This document shows positions 34,936 to 46,600 of a stretch of 64,000 nt of DNA, in pieces. The notes under the pieces were generated by a model that was not told the DNA's origin, searched no databases, and was given only the letters and a program-made list of their open reading frames with translations. Made by a program: the position numbers and the translations under genes. Positions within the stretch are counted from its first letter, which is position 1; each line of letters opens with the position of its first letter. Source of the stretch: Isoetes taiwanensis (lineage: Eukaryota; Streptophyta; Lycopodiopsida; Isoetales; Isoetaceae); NCBI GenBank assembly GCA_021234155.1, contig JAJEKV010000041.1, positions 12,102,689 to 12,166,688 on the forward strand, given 5' to 3'.

Positions 34936-36042
34936 TCATGAACTGCCATAGAAGCCAGGAAACGCATTGAAACTGGAGCAGAAGCTTGAAACCTTGATGG
35001 ACTGAGAGGTGGCACAGTAATTCAACCTTTCTGAAGAGCTTGATTGAAGAAAAGCACCATGCTGAACAGATTTTAAAAGGCCTTCAATTGGAGCTAAGGA
35101 AGCATTATTCCGGCGGTTGGCTCTGGATTTAGAGCTCATATTTGTGCTGGAAGTACTGTTTTCCTCTTCGATTATATCCTGACATTCAGGTCTGGATTTC
35201 TTGTGAGCGACCAAGTTACAGCGAAAAGCAAATTTCATCCCACATTTACAGATTATAGGCTCGCCACAGAGCTTCTCATGGTCCCTTAAATCTACCTCAA
35301 TGTAGAATTTTTTGCCACATTTCCGGCATGCATGTCTTTTTTCTCCCTCCGAATGCTTCCTTCCAAAATGGCGCCTTAATTCGTACAGGCCCACAAAGGT
35401 CCTCCGGCAAATCGGACACCGAGAAGGGATTTTCTTGTTCTGCCCTGCTTTGAAAGCCGAAGGCGGGCTGGATAAACTGTGCAGCCCCTGCCTTTCGCTG
35501 CTATAATGCGTCTTAAGATGCATCTTCATAGTCTGTGGATTCTTGAAAGTTTTGTTGCATCCGGCATGGCAACATTTAAACGGCCTTCTATTCTGAATCA
35601 AATCTACCGAAACCACTGCTGCCTCTGTTTCATTTTCCTTTGATCCATTGTGAGTCCTAAAATTTGAATGTGCATTCTCGCACAGAGCTTGAGATTGGAA
35701 AAACGACTGTTCCGGCGACGAAATCTTTGTTTGCATTTGCTCTGAAGGGGGAGAAATTATGGACTTCAAAGTACTCACCAGTTTTGGATGCATAGTTGGA
35801 GTATTCAGCGTCCAGAACACGGCCTGATCCTGCTGCTGCAATATTTGCATTTGCCGCTCTTGATGCTGGAATTCTTGAAAATCATACGCCATATCCAGTT
35901 CTTCCGAAGCAAGAATGCTCTCTAACAAACCGTCGGAATTGAAACTGGAAGCATTCTGAGCAACATGGGATTCCGCAGGCAGCAAAAAGTAGGAAGAATC
36001 ATCAAAAAAACTGCCAGGGCTAGAGATTGGTGCCAGAGCCAT
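34936..36042 (-). CDS. C2H2 zinc-finger transcription factor, four fingers
   Basis: One uninterrupted exon of 368 residues from ATG 36042 to TGA 34936-34938. The frame is open for 129 more codons upstream, but a TATA-like motif at about 36308-36318 lies inside that part, so it is untranslated or promoter sequence and the start MALAPISS is chosen. The N-terminal half is acidic, Gln and Ser rich. Fingers, in order: FKCCHAGCNKTFKNPQTM..H..TH (about residues 164-188), CPICRRTFVGLYELRRHFGRKH (217-240), a zinc-ribbon-like CRKCGKKFYIEVDLRDHEKLC, and CKCGMKFAFRCNLVAHKK..PEC. The last two resemble the STOP1-like DLR.HEK.CG / C.CG..F.....L..H pattern of plant regulators. It is probably a nuclear DNA-binding protein; its target is unknown. 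All zinc ligands are present and there is no break. Confidence 0.85.
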   Translation of the reverse strand: MALAPISSPGSFFDDSSYFLLPAESHVAQNASSFNSDGLLESILASEELDMAYDFQEFQHQERQMQILQQQDQAVFWTLNTPTMHPKLVSTLKSIISPPSEQMQTKISSPEQSFFQSQALCENAHSNFRTHNGSKENETEAAVVSVDLIQNRRPFKCCHAGCNKTFKNPQTMKMHLKTHYSSERQGLHSLSSPPSAFKAGQNKKIPSRCPICRRTFVGLYELRRHFGRKHSEGEKRHACRKCGKKFYIEVDLRDHEKLCGEPIICKCGMKFAFRCNLVAHKKSRPECQDIIEEENSTSSTNMSSKSRANRRNNASLAPIEGLLKSVQHGAFLQSSSSERLNYCATSQSIKVSSFCSSFNAFPGFYGSS

Positions 36043-36307
36043 TTTGCAACAAAATATTCCAAGAAATAAGAAGATTAAGGAGCATAGCACTGTGAAAACC
36101 AAAATCCAGAAAAAAGAAAGCAATAAGCTCAGAGATGAAGCGTGATCAGCACAAGCAGGTGAAGATTGCCAACATGGGATTGAAAAATTCACCTGGTTCT
36201 TCAGATTTTGAAAAGATTGGCGAGATTTGATCAGGCTGATGAGCTCGATCCAAAATTTTGGAAGAAATGGATGGATTATCGGATAAGAGGATCGATCAGA
36301 GGCGTAG

Positions 36308-36318
36308 GAATATAAAGA
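36308..36318 (-). promoter_or_regulatory. Probable TATA box of the C2H2 gene
   Basis: CTTTATATTCC on the minus strand lies about 270 bp before the chosen ATG, which would leave a 5' UTR of roughly 240 bases. It is the only good TATA-like motif in the upstream 400 bp. Confidence 0.45.
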
Positions 36319-36889
36319 GGAAGGCCGTTCCTGGGGCTTGGAGGCAGACGATACAATGTATAGAAAAGGGATTGGGTTTAAGTGGATTGGAGAGGCGGGT
36401 TGGGGTCCGGGAAATTGCGAATAAAACAAAGCGCGGTAAAAAAGTTTGTCACGGGCTTTTAGCTTCTGTTGCCAGTCCTGGCCAGCTCTAAAGTTGGAGG
36501 TAATTTGTAAAAATTTCCCCCCAACAAACCCTCTCGTGCTCCTTCAGCTTTTGCACTACCCACTTGGAGAAAGTTTTTTCTTTCCCCTAGGCCTATTGAT
36601 CAACAGGTTTTTATTTTTTCTATTTTCTTCTGCATGCTGATCAAAATATCTAGAAATACAGTTGAAAGCAATCATAATACTAGGGCACATCTATTCTATA
36701 GGGGGTATGACATGTTCGTATACAAGAATTGCTTTTTAGGTGCAATTCTGGCCTGGAAGGTGTCTTGCGTGCGCGTCGGTAGCGAACTTACTGACGGGCA
36801 GTACGACCTAAAAAATTACCAGCGTAAAACTTTGGTTAGGGTTTATTAAAGCGGCCGGCGGCTCGGCTATAAGCGCCCTGGTCCGCCCT

Positions 36890-37430
36890 ACTCCTCCTCC
36901 TTTCGATGGCTCTTTCTCTGCGATGGCTGTGGCGATGGCACTTGCTTTCTTTCTCCTTGCGATGGCACCTGCTTTCTTTCTCCTTGCTTTCTCCTTGCGA
37001 TGGCGATGGCTCCTGCTTTCTTTCTTTGCTTTCTTTTGAAGCTTTTTTGCTTTCTTCTGGCAAGTCCGGCTATGGCGATGGCGCCCTGCTCCAACTTTGG
37101 CTCTGGCGTGCTGGCCGCGATGGCACCCTGTTCTGCTCCTTATAGCGATTTGTCTTGGTGACTCTTTTTCTTTCTAACTCTGTTCTTCTGTTCTTTCTTT
37201 CTAACTCTGTTCTTTCTAACTCTGTTTTTCTTTTCTTTCTAACTCTGTTCTTCTGTTCTTTCTTTCTAACTCTGTTCTTTATTTCTAACTCTGTTTTTTC
37301 TTTCTAACTCTCTTCTTTCTGTGCAGGGACTCCGCTCTGTTCTTTATTTCTAACTCTGTTTTTTCTTTCTAACTCTCTTCTTTCTGTGCAGGGACTCCGG
37401 CGATGGCGATGTCTGTTCTTTCTTCTTTCT
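36890..37430. repeat. Minisatellites: GCGATGGC-type, then TTTCTAACTCTGTTC-type
   Basis: 36900-37130 has many GCGATGGC boxes within pyrimidine-rich CTTTCTTTCTCCTTGC units. 37160-37400 has about a dozen units of TTTCTAACTCTGTTC(TT), including an exact ~60-bp repeat ending TTTCTGTGCAGGGACTCC (near 37330 and 37395). It lies entirely within the extra piece of copy 1. Lys/Glu-rich or Ser-rich frames across it are artefacts. Confidence 0.75.
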
Positions 37431-37856
37431 AACGAGTCTGTTCTTAAATCTGTTAAGTCTGTTTTTGTTAAGAAATCTGTTGCTGGTGCTTTGGACCGGG
37501 GTTCAATTCCCTGGGCAAAATGTTCAATTTTCTGTAAAACTAAGACAAGAAAGCAGAATGCGAGTAAGAATGCAAGTAAGAATTTTAGAATGCAAGTAAA
37601 CTTCAAGAATACAGGTAAAAAATTCTAGTATGTCCGGTAAAAACAGAATGCAAGCTAAGAGGACATTCCGAGAAAGAAAATATGACACGTGGCGGCAGCT
37701 CATTGGCGGATTAGCCAGAATAAATCCTAACCAAACTTTACGTGCAAGGAACCCCCTTTATAGGCCTTACAAATTTTCAAAAACCATGATTTCAGCCATA
37801 TATTGCCAATCACCTAAAAAAAAATCCAAGTAAGATTAAAATTATATGTATACAAA

Positions 37857-37933
37857 AAACACCCTGGGGCTTGAATTTCGAGGTGTCGGCAATGCCTTCG
37901 CTGACACCACGGAATTCAAGCCCCAGGGTGTTT
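37857..37933. repeat. 77-bp hairpin inside the duplication
   Basis: A perfect 21-bp outer stem (AAACACCCTGGGGCTTGAATT and its complement) plus an inner GGTGTC/GACACC stem close on a loop around AATGCCTTCG. The copy at 42389-42459 has lost several bases from its right arm. It could be a fold-back element or an intrinsic terminator-like or small-RNA hairpin. No function is shown. Confidence 0.8.
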
Positions 37934-38659
37934 CTTAAAAATGGGTGAAATCATACATAATGCAACGTAAAACATGTTGAATGCAGGTAAGAATGAAGAA
38001 CATATTATAACTGTCACTATGAAATTTGCCCGTGACTATAATCGTCGATGTAAAAATCAGGTCAACATTTAGTAGAAGAACTGGTGCCATATGGCATACT
38101 ATCATTGGCTCCGTAGCCAAAATAGCCTTCACCTTACATTTACTATGGTTGAAGTAAAAAAATATATAAAGAACTTTCGGGCCAGTAAACTTGTTCCTAT
38201 GGCTAAAATTAGTGAATCCGGAGTCCTCCCTAGTGCGGTTTGGTCTTTGTGTCCTATTCCATAAGGGAGCTCCACAACTGCACTGCTATGCCTAAGCATC
38301 ATCAACATCATCGACATCTTAGTCTCCGTTCTTCACAAGACTAATGTCATGCCCAAACTATTGCAAGTGAGGGGAATGAAGGAACGTAAACTCATAGTTG
38401 CAAGTCCCAATGGTGGATACTTTGTTGTTGACTTTTTTTCCACTTTATCATCTTGATAGTAGCCACAAAATAATCAGAAACGACAACTTTGTTTCAATAA
38501 TTGCATGACATGTAGAAATTCGCATAATCATCGCGATGAATACTAGTTTATGAGTGAAGTACTTTATTCTTTTTTGTTGCTACAAAATGGAGGACAAAAG
38601 CAACCTTTTAACTTCGATTCTAAAGACCAATTGGTCTAATGTGAGATGCCCACAATTGG

Positions 38660-38777
38660 TCTAAAGGCCAATTGGTCTCCGTGGACGATAAAATCTCTAC
38701 TCTACTCTACTCTACTCTACTCTACTCTACTCTACTTTATTCTATTCTATTTTATTCTATTCTATTCTATTCTATTC
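38660..38777 (+). mobile_element. LINE 3' end with (TCTAC)n/(TCTAT)n tail
   Basis: GGTCTCCGTGGACGATAAAATC followed by about 83 bp of TCTAC then TCTAT/TTTAT pentamers. The same phrase, inverted, borders the LINE reverse transcriptase at 41190 and the tail at 61206, so it is the 3' end of this LINE family. The short tandem tail in place of poly(A) is known in several LINE clades. Confidence 0.7.
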
Positions 38778-39169
38778 GATCAGTTAGTAGTTAATGTCAT
38801 ACCACATTAGCAGCCTTATGACATGATGATTTATTACACAAAATAAGAGACTTAGTCTCACTGACTTCATTCTAAGCACATGCTATATATGGTGAGACTT
38901 GTATTCACCCACTTCTTATAACCACTAAAACAAACATCATTGAAAAGCTTGCACTATTAAGGCCTTGAAGTAGCCTTTTCTGACCTAGCAATCATTGCTT
39001 TTCTTGATTTGTAGATCATGTCAATTAGATTACAATCATGTTAAACTTACATGATATTGAGATAGACGAAACATAAAGAACTCAGTTCCCCAAGGGATGC
39101 ACTTTATAAGCCATCTGTGTTCGTAGGGTAGCAAAAAACATCCATCGTATACAGATTTTTAAAACCAGA

Positions 39170-41174
39170 TTTGAACCATTTCATATGCAATTTACCTCAA
39201 ATATATAAGTAAACACTTTCAAAAAACAATAAGATCAAAGTTTCTATAGTCCAGCCTCGGCACTGAGAAAAATTGGACAGATTTTTGAAAAACCATATAT
39301 AACATACAGAAACTATATAAACAATGAAGTGAGAAAACAGGTAGCTTATACGTTTGCATGGAAAATTGTGATCTAGCCATTTCAAACCCTGCAAAAAGAA
39401 AAAGATCAATTCGGCATCTTTTGGGATACAAATAAAGAAATTGCAGGTCAAGGGGGGAAGTCCATCTTGCACAATCGCTTCAAGATAAAGTTGTAAGTTG
39501 GATCAGTCTACTTTATAAAAAATTATTAAGTTGATTAAGAAAACTATAAATGAGATTGAGAATGAGAGGACCATGGCAGAAGAGCTGCATGCAATTGAGG
39601 TTAGCTTAGCTGCAAAGGTTAAGTCAAATGAGAAATTTAGCGTGGAGCTTGAAGAGAGCAGGAAGGAAGTTGAGGATTTTAAGACCTCAATATCATGAAT
39701 TGTATCTAGAAGATGGAGATGATGATTTAGTGAAGGAATTGGAGTATAGACTGATTATGAAGACATACTACTTCCAACAAACCCAGAAACTTTTCGAGCC
39801 TCCAGCTACAGAAGCAAGTGCCTGAGGAAAAACACATTGGAAGTTGAAATTAAGGAAAAAGATGCTAAGATATCAAGTCTAAGAGGTAATCTTTTTCATC
39901 TTATATAATAGAAGAGGTGATGAGCATCAATGCTATCAAGAGAAGACTACCAGGAATCTATAATTTTGGTGCTTGTCATATTTATGACCTTTCCATGATA
40001 GTACATTTTCTCCTTGATCTTGAGTTGTGATCATGAGCAGTGTCTGGCTTGTGCAATCTTGGTGAAGGTAAATGTAAGATATACGAATCCACCATTGATT
40101 GAGATTTATTTCATGAGCCAGAATGACGACCAAATGAATCTAACAATGACACTACAGGCTTGGGGGCTTCACCTCTATATAAAGGATATATATGGCATGT
40201 GCATTCCTGGGTCTGGAAAAATCCCTATGTATACAACTTCTCATCCTAGATTACCTTACAAATGCTTCATTGTAACATTACTTTTGTTATAAATAAAATG
40301 CCAAGGTTTCCCTCTCGTAACTATACGCCATCTCCAAGCTCAAAACGTAAATGATCTCGTAAATATACGTACATTTTGAAACAAAAAAAAAACCCTTCAC
40401 GCCCACGCACCCCTTTTATATGGAATATATATGTGAACCCCCTTTGACAGATACCAAAATGAATGTAATTATGGAGGTTTTAAGAGGCAATTCAAATGTG
40501 TCTCTAAGATCATTATTTTAACTATTAATGTTTGAATGTCCAGGTACAGTTGTATTGAAAGACCAAACAGTTGATCATTTGAATATCGTACCTGACATGT
40601 TAGTATATCTTAAATGTTTCAAAATTCTATTTGTGTTTGTGTTTTGTTTTACTTTATGCTTTTTGAGAATAGTATTCTATACAGCAGGAACAATTCTGTA
40701 TACGTGGATAATAGGTTGTGGGTTACAAAAACAAACAAGGAATGGGTTGTCTTAAGGCTTAAATATCTGGATATTTTTGAAGGCAGCAATGGTCATCCAT
40801 GAATAATATCAATGTACATGAAGTTGTGGATGTGATAGCACCAGTTTTCAGGCACAAATTTATTTGGGAACAACCGCATTGCTTAGAGATGCCTTTCAGA
40901 TGGCCCATTAGATCTGACAAACCATTGTACTTAAAACCATCATCTAGGGGTTTGTAGTGAATACCTATTATGTGAGAGGAGTCGCATATTGTTGGATGAT
41001 AGTATTCAGAAGACATTTGCTCCTCCATCTTTCACATCTATTTTGATACAACAGTTTAATTTGGATGCAGATAATTCTATATTGGAATAGCTATTGCCAC
41101 TGATTAAGGATGTAGCATGTGTTGATTATTTCTCTTACATTCTGAAGGCACAATGTATACCACATCATTATACA
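39170..41174. other. No gene recognised
   Basis: 39540-39900 has plus-strand codons that look like a coiled coil (IENERTMAEELHAIEVSLAA, then EELEYRL-like after a shift), possibly a decayed exon. Nothing else can be supported. The stretch ends at the LINE tail. Confidence 0.25.
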
Positions 41175-42118
41175 GAATTGAATTGAATGTTTTTATTGTC
41201 CACGGAGACCAATCGACCTATGGGACCCAATACAGGAGCGCAGCAGGTGTATTACTGCCCTGATTAAAAAACCCACGCCTCGAAGGGTTTTTGAGGGAAA
41301 AACCATGGCAGTAATAAGACTGCTGACAAGCTGTACAAATATACATATATGTACATGATGCTCATCAAGTGGTTATTTGGGGGCATATCTAAGCCTTTAG
41401 ATTCATTATCTTCTGAATGTATGCTCCTAGTGATCGCACTGAAGCCATGCTCAGTATCATGTGTAGCAGCGCGTCGGGTTGTGCCTCCACAATTTGCCCC
41501 CAGTAGGTGAATGAAGAGGGGCCTTGGGTCGCGTGAGGATGAGACGAGGGCCACCTTAGTCTTGGCCAGATTGACACGCATATCTGTGGCCTGACAGAAT
41601 GCGTCCAAGGCATCTAGATAAGACTGCATATTCTTCATAGTGTGGGCCAGGACGTCGACATCATCCACATATATGAGCTGGCTGATGACCTGATGCAAAA
41701 CTTGGATCTCACCATCCCATTGTTAGCGAGTCAGGTTTCCAACTAGTCATTGTAGAGGACAAACAATATTGGGGAAAGAGGGCATCCTTGGCGGACCCTG
41801 ATACTGCTGGTGAATGGTTGTCATGTCGGCTGGATTTGGCTGGAGCAGCTCTCATATAGCCTGTATACTGCATTCTGCACACTTATAGTGGTCCCCAGTT
41901 GGCACAATCTTGCCCACAGCTTTTCCAGAGGCAAGTGTCAAAAGCCTTCGCGAAGTCAAGGAAGCAACAATACAGGTCCTGCCGGCAGTTCCTGTTGTCT
42001 TTAACCAAGGTCTTAACGTGAATATGGCCGATGATCGAGTGCCGAGGTCTAAAGCCTACTTGCATGAGGACCCGCACATCTGCTGCCTCTACTCATCTGG
42101 TCAACTATTGTCATCTGA
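41175..42118 (-). mobile_element. LINE (non-LTR retrotransposon) reverse-transcriptase fragment
   Basis: Minus-strand pieces in order: MQVGFRPRHSIIGHIHVKTL, FLDFAKAFDT (42070-41930), IRVRQGCPLSPILFVLYND (about 41800-41745), LIYVDDVDVLAH (41680-41640), MRVNLAKTKVALV (41585-41550). These are the finger, FD, GCPLSP and Y-x-DD blocks of a LINE RT, with a deletion after the KAFD block and shifts between blocks. The 3' end has the TCCACGGAGACC phrase and a short (GAATT)n tail at 41175-41189. It is not functional. Confidence 0.85.
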
Positions 42119-42143
42119 GTTTTTTTTTTCCCCTTTTTTTCTT

Positions 42144-43659
42144 CTAGGCCTATTGATCAAAAGGTTTTTATTTTTTCTATTTTCTTCTGCATGCTGATCA
42201 AAATATCTAGAAATACAGTTGAAAGCAATCATAATACTAGGGCACATCTATTTTATAGGGGGTATGCCATGTCCGTGCAAGGAAGCCTCTTTATAGGCCT
42301 TACAAATTTTCAAAAACCCTAATTTCAGCCACATATTACCAATCACCTAAAAAAAATCCAAGTAAAATTAAGATTATATGTATACAAGAAACACCCTGGG
42401 GCTTGAATTTCAAGGTGTCGGCAATGCCTTCGCTGACACCACACAAGCCCAGGGTGTTTCTTAAAACGTGAATGTAAGGTAAAAGGTTATTCTGGGCAGC
42501 TGAAGTCATGCATAATGCAAGGTAAAACATGTTGAATGCAGGTAAGAATGAAGAACATATTATAACTGTCACTATGAAATTTGCCCGTGAATATAATCGT
42601 CGCTGTAAAATTCAGGTTAACATTTAGTAGAAGAACTGGTGCCATATGGCATACTATCATTAGCTCCATAGCCAAAATAGCCTTCGCCTCATTTACTATG
42701 ATTGAAGCAAAAAAAAATATAAAGACCTTTCGGGCCAGTAAACTTGTTCCTATGGCTAAAATTAGTGAATCTGGAGTCCTCCCTAGTGCGGTTTGGTCTT
42801 TGTGTCCTATTCCATAAGGGAGCTCCACAACTGCATTGCTATGCCTCAACATCATCGACATCTTAGTCTCCGTTCTTCACAAGACTAATGTCATGCCCAA
42901 AGTGAGGGGAACGAAGGGAACGTAAACTCATAGTTGCAAGTCCCAATGGTGGATACTTTGTTATTGACTTTTTTTCCACTTTATCATCTTGATAGTAGCC
43001 GCGAAATAATCATAAACGACAACTTTTTTTCAATAATTGCATGACATGTAGAAATTCGCATAATCATCGCAATGAAAACTAGTTTGTGAGTGAAGTACTT
43101 TATTCTTTTTTGTTGCTACAAAATAGAGGATAAAAAGAACCTTTTTACTTCGACTCTAAAGGCCAATTGGTCTCCGTGGACGATAAAATCTCTATTCTAT
43201 TCTATTCTATTCTATTCTATTCTATTCTATTCTATTCTATTCTATTCTATTCTATTCTATCAGTTAGTAGTTTTAATGTCATACCACACTAGCAGCCTTA
43301 TGACATGATGATTTATTACACAAAATAAGAGACTCAGTCTCACTGACTTCATTCTCAGCACATGCTATATATGGTAAGACTTGTATTCACCTACTTCTTA
43401 TAAGCACGAAAACAAACATCATTGAAAAGCTTGCACTTTTAAGGCCTTGAAGTAGCCTTTTCTGAACTAGCAATCATCGCTTTTCTTGATTTGTAGATCA
43501 TGTCAATTAGATTACAATCATGTTAAACTTATCTAGTATTGAAATAGACGAAACATAAAGAACTCAGTTCCCCAGGGGAAGCACTTTATAAAGGGAGTAT
43601 GCCATCTGCGTTCATAGGGTAGCAAAAAAATCCATCGTATACAGATTTTTAAAGCCAGA
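42144..43659. repeat. Segmental duplication copy 2
   Basis: Partner of 36587-39169. It includes the damaged hairpin (42389-42459), the LINE 3' phrase (about 43160) and a (TCTAT)n run at 43190-43260. A 78-codon plus frame (42584-42817) and a longer minus frame are open here but broken in copy 1, so I do not call either a gene. Confidence 0.85.
43190..43260. repeat. (TCTAT)14 microsatellite, LINE tail
   Basis: About 71 bp of uninterrupted TCTAT/ATTCT pentamers directly after GTGGACGATAAAATC. The other copy has mostly TCTAC, so the array has been re-made since the duplication. Confidence 0.9.
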
Positions 43660-46600
43660 CAAAAAAAACTCCTAGCTGCCTTCACGTTTGTGGGTTTCGA
43701 AATAATGAGGCTTAAAAAAGTACACCAAAAAAGTCCTTAAAAAGTTTGTTAGGTTTAAAACTAACAAGCCCTTAAAAAGATTAAGCAATAAAATAATACT
43801 AGAAAATTGCCCACCGTTGGTGGGCTTTCCATGTGATTGTAGACATTATCCTATCCATTTACAATTGTAGAATATCCCATAGACATTTATGTGACTACGT
43901 ATGCATAACAACGAATGCTATTTTAAAATGGTTGTATTTAAGATGCCCTTCAGTACAAAAGCAAACTATTTTGTAGAATGTGCCGCATTTCCATACCTCT
44001 TTAATCTATGCAAGAATCCCCTTTTGAGATAATCAGATTGAAGTAACTCTATCCATAATGCACTTGCAAGAAAATTCAGATTAAACCCAACTAATGAAAA
44101 CATCTTTACACTGTTTTGATATCCAAAACAGTAGAATACAACAAAGTTTTATTTGGGACTCTGCCAGAAGTTTGTCATTTTTCCTTAGCATGTTATCTAT
44201 ATTCTAAGATAAATATGGTTGTATGAGGAGGCGAAAACTAAATTAGTTATCTTAAGGAACCAAAGATTTTCTTATTGCAACTAATTCATACCTAACTTAT
44301 AGGGAATATGACATTAATGCATATCAAAAAGCTCGCATGCTCGCATCCTCTGCTACACTTCTAGCTGCATAAGAATCATCCCAATCATCCATCAGGAGCT
44401 ATGGTAGATTCTTATCACATGTGAATCGAAGTTCCAATTTAGTCACCTCTTGATACCATATTTATATAGTATGGACAGAATTATTTTCTTTTTCAACTTC
44501 AATCAGAGCTTTTCTAGTGCTATCCATACTAATAGAGGACACGGTCTACAACCTAAGAAATTTGAAGGCATGTGGAGACAACATTCATTAATACGATGGA
44601 CTGTTATAAAAAGGGGTGCTGATTATGTGAGTAATGAATACGAACAACAGAAGTAGCATATGAAATATTACCATTTTCATCCCTCGGACTCGCTCCTCAC
44701 TACCCAACTAATAAAAACATCTTAGACTTGCAACGCCAATGAAAACAACTTGCTTGTTGTCATTGGAGTTACAACTGCATGACCTCATAACACTTTCTTG
44801 ACCAGTGACAATGACTCCAATATAAGGAAGTCATCAAATTGATAAATCCTCTTCAACTTATCAACTTCATCTCTTGGTTTTGACTGTTTCTTTTTATTTT
44901 AATATATAAACAGACTCGTCTGCAAATTTAGTTCCAGTTGGGACTTGATCAATTTTATATAGTTTGCAAAACAATTTAAGGAATAAATGCTTGTAGGATC
45001 TAAATTAAATGGTTTTGTACTATTAATGTGAATTCTATCTTGAAACTACCTCTAACTGTTGTCTATTTGGTTGTGGCCAACTTAATGTACATTTTGTATA
45101 TAAATGAACAACAAAGGGCCAAGATGTTAACATTACATAAAATAGAAGTTTAAAGGCATATCTTTTCTCTTTAATTGTTCGTCAAAATTATCGTTGTGTC
45201 TTTCAATGATATATCTGCAAACTTCACCAGCTTAGCATGTATCACCACATCAAAATTTCAACTCTATAATATTGATTTGTATCTCAATCTGTGTTTTTGA
45301 TGGCATCTGTGCTTGTACTAAGAGCAGTCCACAGTTCTACACTACAATCCAAAACTGATTCAAAACTGTTATGGTTGGAATGACGTTGCATTCACCTTTA
45401 TTGGTGCCGAGCATGTATTATTGAATGTGTCTCAAACATGTACCAACTGACTTAAGATTGCTACAACCTTTAGGTATTTTCCAGACTACAACCTGCCATT
45501 TGAAACCTGACAATTAAATCACCTGCACAGATGGAAAGCACAATTATACAAAATTTGCTATTGTGTATACTATGTATATATTGTATGTTCTATTTTCTCT
45601 TTTTTTCAATTGAAGTTGCAATAAGAAATCCCATGAGCAGATGAGCCATTTAGTTGTCCAAAATAAACTTCCTCATCAACATTCAGCATTATTTTGCATT
45701 CATTTTCAGCTACTGAATCCGAGCATGTACCTATTGAATGCGCCTCAAAGAAAGACTAACTGGCTTAGCATTGCTCATATTTCATTTCTGTGACTTAATT
45801 CACCTGCACAGTGGATAGAACAATTATACAAATTCCCCACTATCTATACTCTGTATTTCTGATTTCCTTTTGCCTTTTTCAAGTCTATCATTTTACCTTG
45901 AGCAGGACCTTGAAGTTGCAATGAGAAATGCACCTTCAAATCCCATCTAGTAGTAGAAGTTATTTGTGCAATGATTACTTCATAAGTCTGTGCTTCAGAT
46001 GGCTTCCTACCTTGACCAGAACCCTAAAATTGCAACGACAAATGCATCTTCAAACCCTATCTAATAGTGAAAAACCAATCGTATAAACATGTAGGCCTAA
46101 CTGAGAGATATAGATAACATACAGGGGTCTTAATCCAAAGCTAATCCAAAAGTGTTATGGTTGGAATGACGTAACTGAGAGACATAAATAATTCTATACC
46201 AATTTCTTCATAGCTTTATCTTTTCACATAATCGTATAGATCTTCATACAAGGCTTTTCGTCGGGCATAAGATATGTACAAATGTGCCCAGTTGGTGTGA
46301 GGAGTCACATATATTCTTGGGGTAGTCTCAAATTATTTTGAATGATATTAGTGAATGGAGCAAATAAGTACATGTCATTGCAATAGCTCTACTCGCATCA
46401 ATATCTAACTTGCAACTATAGGCATCAACTAATGCATGTGCTTTGAAATAGCTTTCACTTAAATCAATTCAACGCATGGCCTCACTTAAAGTGAAAACTG
46501 CCTAGCATATCTACTTATTTGTATGGTGTCTTCTTTACGAAACTCTATATAATGTCCTCTTCTAGGAGACTCTTACGGCCTTTTTCTAGGAGTCATCTTC

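Larger units (their letters stand above)
36587..39169. repeat. Segmental duplication copy 1 (with an extra ~1.02-kb piece)
   Basis: 36587-36720 matches 42144-42273, and 37741-39169 matches 42274-43659, at roughly 90-95% identity by eye. In copy 2 the two blocks are contiguous, so 36721-37740 is an insertion in copy 1 (or a deletion in copy 2). The shared part contains a LINE tail with its pentamer microsatellite and the sequence beyond it. That shows duplication of a DNA segment rather than two LINE insertions. Confidence 0.85.

Noticed and set aside
36043-36429. N-terminal extension of the C2H2 protein by 129 codons
   Set aside because: A TATA-like box lies within it and the composition is unlike the rest; the downstream ATG gives a normal acidic start.
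36836-37094. Lys/Glu/Ser/Arg-rich minus frames
   Set aside because: Low-complexity product of the GCGATGGC/CTTTCTTT minisatellite.
37480-37515. tRNA T-arm-like GGGGTTCAATTCCCT
   Set aside because: No A box, anticodon arm or acceptor stem can be built upstream; at most a decayed SINE or chance.
42487-42861. 124-codon minus frame in duplication copy 2
   Set aside because: Its counterpart in copy 1 is broken by shifts and stops, and the plus strand is open there too; no family match.
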